A DNA stretch of 64,000 nucleotides, from contig JAWSUY010000051.1 of the NCBI GenBank assembly GCA_033852175.1, positions 1-64,000 of the forward strand, given 5' to 3'. The DNA is from Agarilytica sp033852175 (GTDB lineage Bacteria; Pseudomonadota; Gammaproteobacteria; Pseudomonadales; Cellvibrionaceae). The position numbers and the translations under genes were made by a program. The notes under the pieces are model-generated. The model made no database searches, was not told the origin of the DNA, and worked only from the letters and a program-made list of their open reading frames with translations. Shown here one piece after another: positions 61,797 through 64,000 of the stretch. Every line of letters begins with the position of its first letter. The first letter of the stretch is position 1.

Positions 61797-62186
61797 TTGT
61801 ATTCGACATTTGAATACCAAAAGTCGCATAGACTGCTTAACTCCAGCGAGTTCTCGCCTGTTTTTGATTCCCCGTCTTTTAAAATTCATCATTCCAATTT
61901 CCTCATCCTTGCACGATACAATGGACTAGGTCACCCTCGACTTGGCGTTATCGTAGCAAAAAAAAATATTCGAAAAGCCGTTGGTAGAAACAAAGCCAAA
62001 CGTGTTATTCGGGAGAGTTTCCGTTACAAACAGCACAATCTACCACCAATAGATGCTATAGTTCTGGCCCGCCGAGGGAGTGAAAAACTCACCAAAGAAC
62101 AGATTCGTGAGATTCTAGATAGCTTATGGCATCGTGCTGTAAAAAAATCGCAAAAACCAAGCGAAGACAAGCCGAAAAAAGCATAG
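61797..62186 (+). CDS. rnpA: Ribonuclease P protein component
   Basis: 129 residues. HPRLGVIVAKKNIRKAVGRN followed by AKRVIRESFR (the RNR motif) is diagnostic; N-terminal SHRLLNSSEFSPVF and C-terminal LARRGSEKLTKEQIREILDSLW also fit. Protein cofactor for the RNase P ribozyme in tRNA 5' processing. It starts with TTG, 32 bases after rpmH. Its last 61 bases overlap the start of yidD in another frame. Confidence 0.95.
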   Translation: MYSTFEYQKSHRLLNSSEFSPVFDSPSFKIHHSNFLILARYNGLGHPRLGVIVAKKNIRKAVGRNKAKRVIRESFRYKQHNLPPIDAIVLARRGSEKLTKEQIREILDSLWHRAVKKSQKPSEDKPKKA

Positions 62187-62407
62187 TTTATCTTTGCTTA
62201 CTGCCTATACGTTTTTACCGGTTTTTTATCAGTCCTTTTTTAGCTCCCAAATGTAGATTTGAGCCAACATGTTCAGCTTACGCTGAAGAGGCTATTTCAA
62301 CTCATGGTGCATTAAACGGTATATATCTATCAATCAAACGACTCCTAAAATGCCACCCTTGGCACACAGGCGGATATGATCCAGTGCCTGAAAAACACAA
62401 ACATTAA
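62126..62407 (+). CDS. yidD: Membrane protein insertion efficiency factor YidD
   Basis: 93 residues. The family core is intact: LLPIRFYRFFISPFLAPKCRFEPTCS, then AYAEEAISTHGALNG and CHPWHTGGYDPVPEKHKH (conserved Cys and Trp residues). Helps YidC insert membrane proteins. The ATG at 62126 lies inside rnpA; the conserved domain begins about 20 residues later, and no nearer start codon is in frame, so the overlap is probably real. Confidence 0.9.
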   Translation: MASCCKKIAKTKRRQAEKSIVYLCLLPIRFYRFFISPFLAPKCRFEPTCSAYAEEAISTHGALNGIYLSIKRLLKCHPWHTGGYDPVPEKHKH

Positions 62408-62439
62408 AATATCTCTATTAAGCAAGGTTTACGATTTAC

Positions 62440-64000
62440 ATGAATTTGATACGTAACGCTCTAATCGGCGGCATTCTGGTCGTGGTTTTTCTTTTATTCA
62501 TTCGTTGGGGTGAGTTTCAGAAGGAGCAATTAGCTTCTACCGTGCCAGTTAAAATATCTAACGAGTCAAGTTTGAATATTGACAATCATGTTCAGGACTC
62601 AGATATAGGAAACTCCGATCCGACTTCGATTTCCGAGTTTGATGATCTTCCGAGCACCCCATCGGCTATTGGAGAGAAAAAGGAAATAGTATTCCTCAAG
62701 AAGAACACTATCTCTACCAAATTGATTAGTATCAAGACAGACACTTTAGATGTCCTAATCAATCCCTTGGGTGGAGATATTGTCCAAGTCGCTTTAACTA
62801 AGCATCTTGCCGACCTAGAAGATGAAAACAGTGCATTTTTATTACTCGCCAATTCAACTAGCCATACATATATTGCTCAGTCAGACCTGATAGGAGCAAA
62901 CGGAACTCACACACGTAATAGCAAAGGAATAGCCGAAAGATCATTATATTCGTCGGCTAAAACGGAATATATTCTAGACGAAAACAGCCAGCTTCTTTCC
63001 ATTGATCTAAATTTTACCCAACAGGACGGTACACAAATTACGAAACGTTTCAGCTTTGAAAGAGACTCCTACCTCATCAAGGTCGACTACATCATTAACA
63101 ATTCCAGTGAAAAAACCTGGAAAGCGGCTATGTACGGCCGTATCAAACGAGATGACTATAAACCTGAGGCCGGTGGAATGTTTCGTCTACAGCCTTTTCT
63201 TGGAATCGCGACTACTACGAAAGATGATAAGTTTAAGAAGTTAAGTTTTGAAGACATTCAAGATGAAAAACAAGAATTCGATTTCGAAGGCGGTTGGGTT
63301 GCATTAGTACAACACTACTTTGTCAGCGCTTGGATCCCAGATCAAAACACTCTGAACACTTTCAAGATATACCTCAGCAAAGATAATAAAAATTACCTAT
63401 TACAATTTACTACCCCACAATATTCAGTCTCTCCAGGGCAAACCAAAACAATCTCGTCGTCTTTTTACGCCGGACCCAAAGTACTGAAAAACCTGGAAGA
63501 TGTATCTCCAGGGCTCGATCTTACAATCGACTTTGGAATTCTGTGGTTCGTAGCTAAACCACTATTTTTAGGAATGGATGCAATACATAGCGTAGTGGGT
63601 AACTGGGGATTCTCTATCCTCCTATTAACATTTTTAATTAAGCTCTTCTTTTTCTACCCTTCTGCTATCAGCTATAGATCCATGGCGAAAATGCGAAAGC
63701 TTATGCCACTGATGCAAGAACTGAAAGAAAGGTTCGGTGATGACCGGCAAAAAATGGGAACAGAAACAATGAAGCTCTACAAAAAAGAGGGTGTTAACCC
63801 TCTAGGTGGATGCTTACCCATGTTGATGCAAATGCCTGTATTTATGGCGCTTTACTGGATGATTATGGAAAGTGTTGAACTAAGACATTCTCCTTTTATT
63901 TTCTGGATCCAAGATTTAAGCGTACAAGACCCCTTCTTTGTACTTCCTGTAATTATGGGGGCTATTATGTATGTTCAACAAAAACTTAACCCCCCACCTC
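62440..64000 (+). CDS. yidC: Membrane protein insertase YidC (truncated by window end)
   Basis: First 520 codons. An N-terminal helix (MNLIRNALIGGILVVVFLLF) is followed by a low-conservation linker and the large periplasmic beta-sandwich typical of gammaproteobacteria (about 85-350). The insertase core begins near 360 (GILWFVAKPLFLGMDAIHS), then GWGFSILLLTFLIKLFFFYP-like helix, the cytoplasmic hairpin MRKLMPLMQELKERFGDDR, and GVNPLGGCLPMLMQMPVFMALYW. The last helices are outside the window. It inserts and folds inner-membrane proteins, with or without SecYEG. Confidence 0.96.
   Translation, partial: MNLIRNALIGGILVVVFLLFIRWGEFQKEQLASTVPVKISNESSLNIDNHVQDSDIGNSDPTSISEFDDLPSTPSAIGEKKEIVFLKKNTISTKLISIKTDTLDVLINPLGGDIVQVALTKHLADLEDENSAFLLLANSTSHTYIAQSDLIGANGTHTRNSKGIAERSLYSSAKTEYILDENSQLLSIDLNFTQQDGTQITKRFSFERDSYLIKVDYIINNSSEKTWKAAMYGRIKRDDYKPEAGGMFRLQPFLGIATTTKDDKFKKLSFEDIQDEKQEFDFEGGWVALVQHYFVSAWIPDQNTLNTFKIYLSKDNKNYLLQFTTPQYSVSPGQTKTISSSFYAGPKVLKNLEDVSPGLDLTIDFGILWFVAKPLFLGMDAIHSVVGNWGFSILLLTFLIKLFFFYPSAISYRSMAKMRKLMPLMQELKERFGDDRQKMGTETMKLYKKEGVNPLGGCLPMLMQMPVFMALYWMIMESVELRHSPFIFWIQDLSVQDPFFVLPVIMGAIMYVQQKLNPPP

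Overview
The window looks like the chromosomal origin region of a marine-type gammaproteobacterium, probably Cellvibrionaceae-like (Saccharophagus/Teredinibacter relatives). The taxonomic call is inference. It rests on the gene order trkA-rsmB-fmt-def / lysM-dprA-tsaC-hemF-aroE / lpxL / glyQS-gmhB-plsC / gyrB-recF-dnaN-dnaA / rpmH-rnpA-yidD-yidC, which closely follows the Pseudomonas origin region, on moderate GC, and on a secreted lipoprotein with a Pro/Thr-rich linker.

Layout. 1-400: one full and one partial copy of a short palindromic repeat family. 400-8150: accessory genes, namely a REC-REC-PAS-GGDEF-EAL protein, a TonB-dependent receptor followed by two overlapping citrate-synthase-fold paralogs, and a short-chain dehydrogenase. 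8170-31340: an exopolysaccharide region. It holds a YfiR-domain sensor kinase, the initiating sugar-phosphate transferase, a small tripartite protein resembling a PEP-CTERM substrate behind a sigma54-type promoter, an outer-membrane barrel, a kinase-less Wzz protein, a Wza-type lipoprotein, rmlBDCA, a DegT aminotransferase, five glycosyltransferases and a GT87-type membrane protein. A yjdM homolog and a GNAT acetyltransferase sit within it. No flippase, polymerase or exosortase was recognised. 31530-37016: a 1649-residue secreted diheme multidomain protein coupled to a lipoprotein. 37338-53640: housekeeping genes. 53640-54831: a small basic protein and a broken cold-shock gene. 54832-64000: the replication core, with two perfect parS sites inside recF, a putative oriC between dnaA and rpmH, and yidC running off the right end.

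How the parts fit. The polysaccharide genes supply dTDP-rhamnose, load the first sugar on undecaprenyl phosphate, extend it, and export it through the Wzz/Wza/barrel apparatus. The kinase and the cyclic-di-GMP protein nearby are plausible regulators. No rRNA, tRNA or CRISPR array was seen.
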